A DNA stretch of 64,000 nucleotides from Kingdonia uniflora (taxonomy: Eukaryota > Streptophyta > Magnoliopsida > Ranunculales > Circaeasteraceae). Positions 1-11,844 of this stretch are shown here, in pieces. The notes below the pieces were generated by a model. The model had not been told where the DNA came from and searched no databases. It was given only the letters and a program-made list of their open reading frames with translations. How positions within the stretch are numbered: position 1 is the first letter of the stretch; each line of letters opens with the position of its first letter. The position numbers were made by a program, and so were the translations under genes. The stretch is from positions 4,278,001 through 4,342,000 of the forward strand of contig JACGCM010002784.1 of assembly GCA_014058105.1 (NCBI GenBank). Reading direction: 5' to 3'.

Positions 1-1265
1 CATAATTCAACTGCTCGGGGAAGAAGACGCAGACATTTTATTCAGGGAAGACGGTACAGATGTTTGAAGCTCTCCTAATACCCCCTACTTATACTTGAAG
101 GCAGATGCATTTAATCCGTCCTTAATCACAACCTGCATTAATCACAGTCTTTAAATTACCTTCCTCGGAATTGCAACAGCTAAACTTTTCAACTTCCCTG
201 ACTCAACTGTTTTCTCAGCACGCGCACTCTACACCAATTTTTGAGGTCTTGCTGTCGACACATCTCTATCATTGACCCCCTTTTTACACAAACCACCGAC
301 ACCTCTCTATATTCTGTTACAACATTTTCTACATGTACATAGTGCTTTAAGAATTCGGGGTCACTTATTCATTCAAAGGTCGAATGTTAACCTATGTCTT
401 CGATCACTACATTATCGTTCAAAGTAACTTTCCCCAAGTAGGTTACTATATCCACTCTTTACCCTTCGTTCGAAGGTGTAGTTTCAAATTTGTGCCTACA
501 TACTATTCGTCTACAACACTTGTCAGATACATAACGCATTGTTTCATTAAACTACTATTCATTCTGATACTTTGATAATACAAAAAAAAGATAGAAACAT
601 ACAGAAACCAACATAAACAAAAAAACTTAAAAATAACGCTACTACTATATCAACACCCTGCGAAGAACCCCCCCCCCCTATTTACATATGGGGCAGTTCT
701 TCTTGCACAGTCCTGGTTCGTCTTCCAGCAATTAGTCCTTCTTTTCCACTATCCACTCGGCCAAGTACTGTAGGAAGTAGTACCGGTTGCCGGCCGTTGG
801 GTTCATCCACTGCAGCATCTCCTATCAGTATACGTACGACTCCCATTTATCGGCTCCTCGGGCTCTAGCTCGACTAGGTCTAGCATGACCCAATCCATCC
901 CTTCGTCACCAAAAAACTTCACCTTCAGCTTCACAGCCTTTCGCCCAATTCGACGGTTCCATTCATCCATCTTCCTTTGGTATCGGGTGTTTGGAGTGGT
1001 CTCCATGTTATGTATTACTTAACAAGGAAAGAACATAAGCAGAAGAAGACTATGGTGTATTGCCTCCTGATAACCATTTTTTTATACTACTATTAAGGGT
1101 ATTTATTACCTCATAATCACCAATAAAACTTAATTACCCACCTTAATTACCTCCCTCAAAACTGAGACATTCAACAGTCAACCCTTCAACTTCCAACACC
1201 TAACTATTTTTCTCAGCACGTGCCCTCTACACAAATTTTCGAGGCCCCTGTTGAGAGGGGGCGAA
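1..1265. other. Unrecognised repeat-rich stretch
   Basis: I recognise no gene here. Positions 172-252 and 1,166-1,248 are diverged direct copies of one sequence, sharing cores such as TTTCTCAGCACG followed by a CTCTACAC block. The stretch between them contains a minus-strand frame at 803-1,006 (67 codons). In another frame, just downstream of it on that strand, there is a readable run ending in a Cys-rich tail near 670, which suggests one broken coding fragment with a frameshift. No family could be assigned. A short C run lies at 669-678. The paired direct repeats suggest remnants of a transposon's ends. Confidence 0.3.
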
Positions 1266-1960
1266 TGTAGTAGTCTACTCCAATCAAACACTCGAAGGTT
1301 ACATCAAAGCCTACCTAGAGATCCGAAGCCCAGTAAGATGATAGATATGTCCACGAAGCCTTTTGAGACTAATTGAATACTCGAAGAAACCATCGAAGCC
1401 ATCCACTATAGGTGAAGATAGATGAGCAGTGCATAAACTATGCATCAGAACTATAAATACTTCGACCATGGTCGTACATGGTTAAAGGGAAACATGTCAG
1501 GCGGCTAGCTCACCAGACAAAACAGTGGGGCACGCCGCTCGACAACAGTGTCAGAAACAACACCTATAGTATCAGACTCGGCAATTACAGCATCAGAACT
1601 GACTCCGGGTAGAAGTTAATTCTCCCCAGAGGATACACATGTAACTTAACTTCCCATGGTGACTCAGCCCTTCCTATGTTCTATAAATATGAGGGAGGAG
1701 GAACTATGAAGGGGTTAGAAAAATCTCTCCCAACAGACCTTACAAGTAAACCTTCCAATACCCTGTAACAACCCAGTTCTCGATACTTCAACTACTCTAC
1801 ATATATAACATGACTCTTAAAAATATTCACTAGAGGTCGTGGAGTGACCCAATATAGGCCTCCACGTAAGTGTATAATCTCTATAGTAAGTTTTGATATT
1901 ATTGATTGTATGCTTGAAGCCCCCTGGTCAATGATAAAACTCATAGTGTAAGAGTCATCT
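1250..1960 (+). mobile_element. Possible LTR preceded by a polypurine tract
   Basis: A purine-rich tract (GAGAGGGGGCGAA) ends at about 1,265 and is followed by TGTAGTAG, the order expected for a polypurine tract and the start of a plus-strand 3' LTR. A plausible TATA element (TATAAATA) lies near 1,682. I could not find the matching second LTR or a clear CA end, so the right boundary is a guess. It may be a solo or truncated LTR. Confidence 0.28.
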
Positions 1961-2189
1961 TTTCCTCCTGCGAAGCTAGGCCCCTAGACTAAAATAGGAC
2001 TTGTACCATATAAAATGATAAGCCTAAGGTTAGAAAACCTAATTGGAATTTAGGAGTTCTAATATAATATTTCTATGGAGTAATAAAAAAACCCTAAGGG
2101 AAGATTTTCCTCCCCACCAATTCCATTTTGTGTTCTTCATTATCTTTTTTATTGTTCTTCTAATTAGTACTCTCATAGCAATTGTAGAT

Positions 2190-2855
2190 TAAAAGGTAAA
2201 AATCCTTTAATCTTTCCCAGGCTTTATAAAATGGTTTAAACTCTTCTTAGCAATAATCAATAATTTTGTTCTTAATAGCTAAAATTTTGATCATAGTAAA
2301 GAATTTTTATGTGAACTTCTTTGAAAGTTTGCCCCATGTTCTAATTGACGAGGGAGCTAGTAAGTCTAACCATCGGCCTGCTTCCTCTTTTAAAGAAAAG
2401 GGGAAAAGACCAAGGCAAATAGATTCCTCCGTAATGTTTTGATAGCTCAAAAGTGTGCATATATTTTCGAAGTCTGTCATGTACCTATACGGATATTCAT
2501 TGTCAAACTCGTGGTAGGTGGGTAACATGTTGATGACAACCAGTTTAATCTTAAAACTTTGAGCTACAATATCAAGTAAGACTATACAGGAAGGCATTGT
2601 GTCTACCTCAAGGGTCTAATAATCTCGTAGATATTTATGAGCCATTGGAGGATCGATGTTTAATTTAATCGTCGAATAAATGGGGTCAATTAGACTTGAA
2701 TTGATTTCCTCCAGATTGCTGGCTTGAATGGTCCCAATATTATTACTATGATAAATCATTATAATGCATCTTCTATGGGAGGTAGAAGACCTGTTAAGTA
2801 GGACTGGTTCAGGTAAACCTCTAAGTTGTTTTTCTACTCTAATCCAATGTATCAT
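2190..2855 (-). pseudogene. Ty3/gypsy gag fragment, copy 1
   Basis: Reading the minus strand from 2,855, this encodes a plant Ty3/gypsy-type Gag capsid region. It has an N-terminal segment ending in an IDPP-like motif, then an INMLPTYHEF-type segment, then a PFSLKEEAGRWL motif and a SIRTW motif (2,307-2,597). After the KKFT segment the reading continues in other frames (2,190-2,300), with recognisable FFTM and FYKAWERLKD segments that match the next part of gag. Stops between the 2,616 and 2,597 frames and the later frameshift show it is dead. It is homologous to the second gag copy at 4.0-5.4 kb. No pol region was found with it. Confidence 0.6.
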
Positions 2856-3960
2856 GCACTAATACTACTACTACTAATGACTGAATATAAACTAGCACTA
2901 CTATGGAAAGTCAATTATACACGATCAAACCTTTTTAATGGACTTATGGGTCTCCCTATATTATCAATATGTGTATAGTAGAAGGTACCTAGGTTCGGTA
3001 CTAGGTGTTAGATTGCTACACAAAAGCATATATGTTCTAGTATTGAATCACGAGTAGGTGATCAGTCCAAGCGCTGCGCAAAGCCATGGGCCATAGGTGA
3101 GTCGTATTTTTGGTTGTTAATACCTAATTTCAGTGAAGTCACACGTCCTATCAATAGCTTGCAATATTTACTTAAGTATATCCTACAAATTCGCGAACGA
3201 TACCGAGGTTTGGTATCTCCTAGTTCTGTAGGTGATGTAATATCCTGGAAATCTTCTACTAGCTTTTAAGTTTTAATTAATTAAGGTCAATGGGGATAGT
3301 TATCAAAATCTGTATGAAAGATGATTATTACAATTGAGGGGAGACTTCTTTATAGCAGAAGAAACCAATGTCATTTTATTACATAAGCAATATGGAACTA
3401 AACAAAAATAAGTTTTTCTTTTTTTCTACTTCTAGCATACAAAAGGTATACATGTCATTGTGTTAAGACTTGGGAACTAAGCCACTCTGTAGACATGCAA
3501 ACACCAGTCTTCCAAGGCCTAAAAACCCACAATCATGGATCTGTAGGGGCCCTGAGTCTTAATTTTTGGCTGAACTTCTTCTGGGATTCTTTAAAATGTT
3601 AAACTTTACTCAGATCTGATATATCATCCTGGAATGTGCATAATGAATTTTGGTCACTCCTTGGAGTTTGGAGAACATTCTGAACTGCTGGAACTGGTCT
3701 CTGACACTTGATGTAGCTTCAGGCTTGATCTACTGTACTTTAGCATTGCTTTGGCTCCTCGGAATGCCTCTGGAGTAAGGAATTCATAAAGAAGACTTTA
3801 AAGGTTTTTTACTCTCATTTTGTACCAAGTTCTCCTAGGAGGGTCTAGAATCTTGAAAATAGATAACGTAGTCATTAGTCACACTTATTAGTAACTCGGG
3901 ATGGCCAAAATTACTTGGCTTAGGTGCTTTAAAATTTAAGATTTTAGCACTTATCAAGGT
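2856..3960 (-). other. Gypsy leader-like spacer, no gene seen
   Basis: On the minus strand this stretch lies upstream of gag copy 1. The part near 2,930-3,000 resembles the part near 5,645-5,750 that lies upstream of gag copy 2: both carry a GGGTCTCC or GGGCCTCT core followed by TATAT and a similar downstream layout. That supports it being the untranslated leader of the same retrotransposon family. From about 3,280 to 3,960 I see only broken frames and no recognisable domain. Confidence 0.3.
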
Positions 3961-3999
3961 TCTCAGTTGCTGATAGCAATAGGTTCACACGCATGTACC

Positions 4000-5400
4000 T
4001 CTTTATCATTCATAATAGGTGGTTGCTCAATCGTAGGCACTTCAACTCGGTTATCAACTTGTTTCACTTTGAAGGGTGGTTTTGGCATTAAGATGTGCAG
4101 GGCCTGAGTTGGATGAAAATCCAGATGGTCATGCTAGATTAGATACAGGTCAGCTGGGAAGTTTACTTGTTATTCTATCATTCATTAAATTTGCTAGCTG
4201 TCCTATCTGATTCTTTAGGTTAAAGATAGATTGGGAAGTAGAATTTTGATATACTAAGAGAGCAAGGTTGTCTTCCAAATATGGTTTAGGTATAGTAGGT
4301 TAGATCTACTTGGATAATTGGAAGGATTGTTGTGATACATGCGGATAGGAATGAGAGGGATCTTAGATGCATGTCGTCCTTCATAACCCGAACTGGGTTG
4401 ATTGTTTTTCCAGGAAAAGTTTGGGTGGTTCTGCCAAGTCAGATTGTATGGGTCAAAAGATTTCTTGAATGGATTGTTTAGAGTATTTACATGCACTGGA
4501 TTATCATTATTCAGTTCATTATACAAGAGACACATTTGAGTCACATGTTTGACATCACAACAGGTTGTGGAACCTTGTTGCTGAACTTGGTTGACTATAA
4601 GAGGTAAGGTCAAAGCTACAATTTTTATGGTAAAGCAATCTACTTAGGCTTTTATGGTTGTTCTGCCTCTCACCTCAAACAATCTACCTTCTTTTGAGGT
4701 GTGATTTCTTTGATGAAAATCAAAATCCCATTGTTGGGAGTTCTTAGCTAATGCATCAAACGCTTTATTCGCCTTATCGGGTTCGAGGTCTTGAAATTTT
4801 CCATAATGTAATGACTCTAGCCGATAACCATTTTTTGACGTTATACCCCGGCAAAAAATTTAAGCAAGATGTTGTTTCTTAAAAGTGTAGTGGGGACATT
4901 GCGAGAGGAGGTCTTTATATCTCTCCCAAGCATCATGAATACTCTAACTTTTATTTTAAATAAATTTAATAATTTTGGTCTTGATAGCGAGTATTCTTGA
5001 CATGGAGAAAAGAAAATTGACAAATTTAACCTCAATTTCTTCTCAGGACTTGATAGTCACTGTCGCCATCGATTTAAGCCACTGACTCGCCTTATCTTTT
5101 AAAGAGAAAGAAAATTGGCAAAGGCGTATGAAATCTTCAGTGAAGTGTTGGTACCTAGAAAGCCCACAAATTTTCATAAATTCATGGACGTGCTTAGATA
5201 GCCTCTCTTAGTCAAGCTCATGAAAAGAGGTAACATTTGGATTATACCAAGCTTGATTTCAAAATTATTTACCATAATAGCAGGTAACACAACTCACGGG
5301 GTCATATCACTCACAACTACAGCTCAACAGTCTCTAAGAGTTTTAGCCATGAGTGCAGAGTCAACTATTAGCTCAATAAAAAGATCAACAGGTTCAGATT
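4000..5400 (-). pseudogene. Ty3/gypsy gag fragment, copy 2
   Basis: This is a second, more decayed minus-strand Gag. Starting near 5,300 the frames give an IKLGIIQMLP-like segment, then FSLKDKASQWLKSMA near 5,060-5,110, a capsid C-terminal region (4,841-5,035) and an HDAWERYKDLLSQCP-like segment near 4,890-4,945. Downstream there is a linker with a readable QRNHTSKEGR-like segment near 4,700. The domain order matches plant gypsy Gag, and stops and frameshifts occur every 50-150 bases. It has the same orientation as copy 1, so the two are either nested insertions of one family or a duplicated element. Confidence 0.55.
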
Positions 5401-5902
5401 AAATTTGATTACCTTTCTCTTCAATTGGGTAAATTTGGTCCTCTATGGTGTAAACTTGGCGGCATAATCGCCCATTCTGCTTTGACTAGGTTAGGGGGTC
5501 GTATATGGGTAAAGGTTCTTATAAACTTCCTAATCATTTTCCTACTCTGTCCCAATATTTCATACACAAAAAAACAAGTGCGGAAAAATACGATACTCAA
5601 ATCAATAAACGCATAAACAATCATAGTATTCTAGCACTTTAATATTTTTTAGAATGAACTATTGGGCCTCTCCTATATTTTTCTATGTTCAAAATAGGCA
5701 AAATGGCTAAACCTTTGGTTCTTACACTCCCCTGTGCCACTATGCTAGTGCTAGCTTAAAGTAGATGTTTAGTCCTCACGCCCGAGCAAGTTGCCTTATC
5801 GTACGTCATCACTTGGTGCGGTGACGTTGCAAACCTACAACCAGTATTTTGTAGCGCTAGGCTGGGGTTGTCTCTTACGAACCCATGCTTGTACCCCGGT
5901 CA

Positions 5903-6207
5903 TATAGGATCTTTAGTTTTGAAAAAATTTGGAGAAAAAAGTCTTCCCTTGGATTCTACTAGCACCTAATGGGCGGTAATCGACGTGTAGACCAAGAGGG
6001 AGCTCCTCTTGTATATATAATACTAGGTTAGAGAGGCCTTTCTATTATGCCCTTCTAACCCAACAAGAGTAATACCCAGGTTCCACCGACCTGTATTGCG
6101 TACAATGTTTGGGCAGAAACCCATCCTGCCACTAATGATATATACCATATGTCCTGTGAAACCGGTCAAACCAGATATGATGTGAGACATGAGGATAAAA
6201 TCTTACA
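5903..6207 (-). repeat. LTR of copia element A (3' LTR)
   Basis: This sequence is homologous to 11,485-11,839. Both have the core CCCTTGGATTCTA, a TATATA block, TGCCCTTCTAA and a CCACCGACCTGTATT segment. It is bounded inside by the polypurine tract at 6,208-6,217 and outside by the target duplication GGTCA. It is about 50 bp shorter than the other LTR, with the loss near its lower-coordinate end. Confidence 0.8.
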
Positions 6208-6299
6208 ATCTCCCACCTGGCATTGTATCATTTTTTGAAAAAATAGTTTACCCCGGCTCACAAGTTTGTATGAAATTGGATGACCATTTTTTTGGTTTT

Positions 6300-8840
6300 T
6301 GAAAACCACATAAGGTATTTATCATTTTCGTTATTGCACTTAAAACTGACACTCTATAACTAATAGGACGATTAACACAGTTCACAAAAAAATTTCAATT
6401 AGACCTTTTGGCCTATGTCTGATTTGTAAGACAGATATCAGGCTACCAACCCTAGTATCTTTTAAGATATTTACTTTATTGGTAGAGTTTGGGATGTAAA
6501 TGGCAAAAATACGATAAACCATGTGTGAAGTATATTTCTATTAGTGTTTTGCAACATGTACTTATGAGGTACATGTCATTTCAACATTTAGACAAACCGT
6601 TATGCGAATATCATCGTTCATATTATAATGAAGGCTAATGAACGTAGAGCCTTCCAATATCCAGCCTAAGCAATCTTGAGAAAACTCTTTAGTATTCTAC
6701 ATATGCACTTGATCTTAGACAACTATCATGTGATAAAATCACTTATATCTAAAATCTTTATTCCAATTGTATAACTTTAATTAACACTGAATATGTGCAT
6801 ATATAATAATGGATCCAAATTTAATAGTAGCTATATAACCAAAATTATAGCTAAATGTTGACAAAAATAAAAAAATGGGAACAACTTCCACGGGGATAAA
6901 AAAAAATCTTAATGCAGTAACAATAAATAAAATGAATAACTACTCCCACGTAAAAGAATGACCCTCAAAGAGAATATGGCAATCCCATATCCTTCATTTT
7001 AAATTGTTGAGAGAAGAATACTTTACTTTCTTGAAATCATACGTCACTACTAGCGAACAAAGTAACGGTGTACAAAACCATGAAGATAAACATCTCCCAC
7101 TATGTTTGACGTATATGTAATGATCTATTTGCATTAAACTTCCATAGACCCTTCAGCTAAAGGTGTCAAATCCTACACAGAGTTACGAGACATAGAATGT
7201 ATCTCATATTATGGCATTACACTATTAATCTACGAAACTACTACCCATAGTCGCATTAAAGGTCAATGGATACTCAAAATCAAATAAATCCCCTTCAACT
7301 GAATAGGACGGGTAATCTAAAAAAATTGTTGAATGCATCTCTCCATCGGATCTCCGAAGTATAACAAAAGGCTGGGCTGGAGGTAGAATAATAGAAAACT
7401 GAACGAGAGCGGATGGAGGAAGAATTTCTTGTAGAACTGGTATTACGCTGTGATATGGAACTATAAATAAATCTAGACAATAACTAGGTCTAGAACTGTA
7501 CTCATTATAGTCCTAATATTAGATAAACGCAGAAGCATGACCAAACTGGTCAGACAGTTAAACTAATAGACTCAGAACCATCTATAATAATAACATATCT
7601 GTGAATAATGTTGGTAAAGTGTTCTAATGAGCCCTCAATAATCTCTATGGGTTGAGAAGGACGATAAAACCTGAAACCTTTTAATTTATCTGGGAAAGCA
7701 ACGAAGGAACAATTGAGTGTATGCAAATGTAATTTACTAATGTTTGGGTTAAATAGTTTAACCTCTGTAGGACAACCCCTAACTCGCAACTGATTACGAC
7801 TAGGATTTCTCCCAATCCAAAAATAATAAGAATGGAATGGAAATGAGAAGGAACTCGATTCTGAATGTATACCGAATACCATAAGAACTTTCCCCACAAA
7901 CTCACAAGTAAATCCAAATGACACAACATGATAACCCTGAATGTTAACCGTCTTAATTAGAGAATAAAATGGGTCGAGTTTGAGGCAAATCGAGGTATAT
8001 CCATATTTTTTTTCCAAGACCCATACTCGTATCCATATCCATGTGGGTCGCATTTCATAAATACATACCCGCTCCATTTACGATTATGGAAACCCATGGC
8101 CGCATCGGGCTGAACCATATTTTTTTAGTCAGGTCGGGTTATAGGCCGATCCCGATCCATTTTTTAGATTAATTTAATTTATGACTCAGCTACCTATTTA
8201 AAATTATCAAACAAGTAGTAATTAATTATCAAAATCACCATAAAGTACAATAAAATAAATCTAGACTCCTTATTTATCATACAAAATAGTAAAATAACAA
8301 CTCAAATTGAAAAACAAATATTCTCAAGTCTCATCTAGTACAAATATAACAAAATCAATCAAAGCAAAGCAAAAGGCTATTATTATCGCCAACTTCGTTC
8401 CCGTTTATATTAATAATGATATTTTACTAAAATATATTTGAGTTAGGTCGTTTTAGAAGGTATGATTCATACCCGATTCATACCCATGTCGGGTCAGGAT
8501 TTTAATATCCATACGCTCCACTATTGAAATGGGTTTAACAATGAGATCCAAACCTGATAAAATGGATATGGATTTGGGTCACTCCCAAAACATTATATGC
8601 CCTAGTCTTGATCAATATTACGATAATACACGCTTCCTCGATCTGACGGGACTACTTGATTTTTCATTCTAAATGTTTGTCAACCTCTAATATGAAAGTC
8701 TTACACACACCAAAGTGATTCAAACTTCTTATAAATTAGAAAAATAAAGGTATAATGAAAGAAATTGCTAATAAACCAATAGCCACCACGGGATAGAGTA
8801 GAAAAAGGTCCATACAAATCTGTACGAATAAGCTAGAAAA
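6300..8840 (-). pseudogene. Decayed copia pol (integrase to RNase H)
   Basis: Frames on the minus strand, read from high to low coordinates, follow copia pol order. At 8,640-8,830 there is integrase-core text (PFSTLSRGGYW, then an RSDRG-like segment). At 7,740-7,830 there is a post-integrase domain with RGCPTEVKLFNP and KLKGFRFY. At 6,990-7,090 there is a reverse transcriptase palm relic with a decayed YVDD region and FKMKDMG. Below about 6,500 there are traces of RNase H and its tail. A roughly 650-bp insert, rich in GGGTC and CCCAT words (about 7,960-8,600), separates the integrase parts and may be a nested non-autonomous element. No frame exceeds 175 codons. Confidence 0.6.
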
Positions 8841-11473
8841 TAAACGTGTTAGTTGCGGAAACAAATTTCCTTATCTTAATTAATTTTTCATGAATATAAC
8901 AAACCTAAGTCTAAAAACTAGATAAGCATAAAGCACTAAGAACACCACCTTGAATAATAAGATATAACCCTAAAGAAAAAAAGAAGATAATAAATAGTCC
9001 CCAAAACCTATCCCCCAAAAGAAGATAATAAGCATCTAGTATTTTTTTTATGGAGTAGTTTAAGTTTGTCATGGTCGCGATATCAGTCAAGTGGTTCTGG
9101 ATCACATAATGGCCCATAGCTGCATGAACCAATGATTAATATCTGAACATGGTTTAAATATATTATTATATGTTCTCTTTTATCTTAAGAAAAGGAGCGA
9201 ACAACTTGATATCTTTTATTCTTGATCCGATCCAGGGTTAGGATGGTTGATCAGAGTGTAACTTTAGTATTTCTTAAAAAAATTACTTTTCACTTTGCGG
9301 GTCAGCAGCGCATCATCTAATCCCACCTTTGGGTGGTGATTTGGCATGCAGTGCCTCCTGATGGTGATTACTCACGCTCAAGACTACACTATCCACTTAT
9401 AGTTTGATTTAGACACTTCCTCACCTTTGGGCCGAAAGTTATCTTCATCTCCTTGTATCATATAATCTATTTTGACCCACTAATTAATGGAAATTACATA
9501 CCCTCCTTTGTATGGTCTAATTATTTTAAATTTAATTAGTGCAAAGTAGTCTTAATGGGTCCTAACCTATAGGTCCTCAAAATTAGGTGAGACATTCAAG
9601 TTCATATGTAGAACTCCTTTGGGCATATCTACATTTTTTTCCTGCCTCCTTTAACGACTACTTGATCTCGCTTAAATCCCATTGGAGATCATTTATTTTT
9701 GGTTATAAAAGAAACATCTTCATCCAATATTGATTATCTTGGGTTTTTGCCATTTGTCATTATCCAAATAATGTAATAATATTGGTTGTTAATCCATTAA
9801 TCAATAGTGAATTATAGAATCCCTTAATTGGGTTAGCACATGTTGGAGTATTAATAGAGTTAAGTATTTTTAAATTTGGTAATCTTCTAACGTAGAATTA
9901 ATACGAGAAAATAACATGTTATGTATCATAAATATGAAAAATATTGTATTTCACTATTTAAAACTATCTCACAATTTTGAAGGAATTAGTACTATATGTA
10001 GATTTAATCCTATTCTAACAACCCAATAAAATTTAGACTAAAGAATTAAAGATGAAATAAGAAAAATATAGACACACAAATACATCTCTAAATTAATTCC
10101 ATTATATATAAAGTATAAGTTAAATCTCATAAGAACTAATCCAATGTCATTCATGAACAATCATATCTAAATTAAATTCATGACTTCAATAACTTTAAAA
10201 TATTGACATTGTAAATGTGAAAACCATGACATATGAATTAACATTAGTGTTTGAAATAATTCAATTTGTGTTGGGGCGAACGAGTGGAATACAGTACCCT
10301 CGCGCAATTTGGTTTTATCCGTTATCATCATAGCATGCAAATAATCAACCAAGATATTATAAACACAATTAATATGCACACAAAACATAATATTTACCGG
10401 AGGTTCACCCTAAGGCTATTCCCCATCACTAAGTTAGAAATTCACTATATATCCAAGCTCAATTACAAGCCTTCAAGAGATTCCAACGAACATGAAATTC
10501 TCTAATCTCATAATACCCTCACATAGATTACAAGAGATGAAGAAAATAATAGATCCATCAAGAATCCAAAGATTATCTCAACAAAGACCATGTTGCATAC
10601 CTTCTTCTTGAAACCCTTTAATCTTCTCTCTTCGTTGATTTCTCATCATATCAACCAAGAGGTACTTCCCCTCTTACCATCAAATCCCAAGAGAACACCC
10701 CCCACATTCTTCCTTGTAAAGACCAACTCTTTACAAGGTCTATCATAGAGGCTACATCTCTTCTAGATTTCAAGTTTTTCACACAGAGGCTTTTTAACTT
10801 ACACACTGTATAGAGGCTTTGAACTCACACTCTATATATATAGATTCTCTATTAGGTCATTAACAAAGTACGCATCATGAGGCAAACCATCGCCTTGGAA
10901 TAAATCCTCTTTAAAACACACTTAACAAAACAAATATCGCAGTTTTCGTTTGAATGACTTTATGTTTCGTTCGAATGACTTAAGTTTCGTTCGAACGACT
11001 TCCTCTATTTTGAGCCGTAACCTAACAATTTGCATGTTCAAAAAAAAACTTTACTTTTAATACCAAAATCGTAAATACTCAATAAGTTGTTCACATGATA
11101 CACATAAATATTTTGAGCAAATAAAAATTCTAACCATACAGATACACTTAAATTAAATGTATACATAGAGGGTTATAGTTTCACAAATTTTGGGAATGCA
11201 TACGTTATCCTTGATAACATATCACAAATCTGGACATATTTTTAAAGTCTATGATCGGAAAGCTGACGAACTTAGGGAAGCCTAAATTTTTTGTTAATAG
11301 CAAAAAACAACACTATATATAAATCTGTAAAAAATTACTGTTTATGAAAATGAATATATGTCTGCCAAAATCAGATTTAACAATTTAGGGTTTGATTAAA
11401 AACTTGTGTAAACCCTAATTCGAAAATAAATAAATAAAATTGGTAGATCAAAGGCATAAGATTTAGTCGTAGA
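8841..11473 (-). other. Copia A gag region, heavily decayed
   Basis: By position this should encode gag and protease, but I could not recognise a capsid or zinc knuckle. It may contain another nested insertion: the stretch 10,250-11,030 differs in texture, and 9,300-9,460 has an LTR-like GC-richer block. I see no intact gene. The short frames at 8,911-9,132 and 10,167-10,388 (minus) and 10,266-10,505 (plus) look like chance. Confidence 0.3.
10942..11001 (+). repeat. Three tandem copies of a 20-bp unit
   Basis: Three adjacent units of the form TTTCGTTCGAATGACTT with one to three changes each, separated by two to four bases. It lies inside copia element A and is absent from the rest of the window. 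Confidence 0.7.
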
Positions 11474-11484
11474 CTGATACCAAT

Positions 11485-11839
11485 TGTAGGATCTTTAATC
11501 TAATCTCATGTAAATAACCAAAAAATAACATAATTACTAACCTTTTAGTTTTGTAAGGTTTTAGAGAAAGAAGTGTTCCCTTGGATTCTATTAGCACCTA
11601 ATAGGCATTAATCAGCGTGTAAACCAAGAGGGACCTCCCCTTTTATATATACCACTAGGTTAGAAAAGCCTTCCCATTATGCCCTTCTAATCCAATAAGA
11701 GTAGCACCTAGGTCCCACCGACCTGTATTACGTGTAATGTTGGGCCACACACTCAACCAGCGGCTACTAATATATACCGTATGTGTTGGAAAATTGGCTA
11801 AACCATATATAGTATCGGTCATGAGGATAAAATTCTACA
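11485..11839 (-). repeat. LTR of copia element A (5' LTR)
   Basis: The ends are TGTAG and CTACA, a 5-bp terminal inverted repeat typical of LTRs. It is homologous to 5,903-6,207 and directly adjoins the tRNA primer site at 11,474-11,484. Confidence 0.8.
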
Positions 11840-11844
11840 GGTCT

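Larger units (their letters stand above)
5898..11844 (-). mobile_element. Complete but dead Ty1/copia element A
   Basis: The element runs on the minus strand from 11,839 to 5,903, about 5.9 kb. Two long terminal repeats (5,903-6,207 and 11,485-11,839) share most of their sequence. Next to the right LTR is a minus-strand primer-binding site complementary to initiator tRNA-Met (ATTGGTATCAG, 11,474-11,484). Next to the left LTR is a polypurine tract (GGTGGGAGAT, 6,208-6,217). Flanking 5-bp target duplications are GGTCA (5,898-5,902) and GGTCT (11,840-11,844), with one mismatch. The LTRs differ in length and carry indels, and the pol frames are full of stops, so this is an old insertion. It interrupts the gypsy-derived sequence on either side. 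Confidence 0.8.

Noticed and set aside
7550..8077. 175-codon minus-strand open frame
   Set aside because: Only the part after about 7,830 matches copia; the first half runs through an inserted repeat rich in CCCAT words. Treated as copia debris, not a gene.
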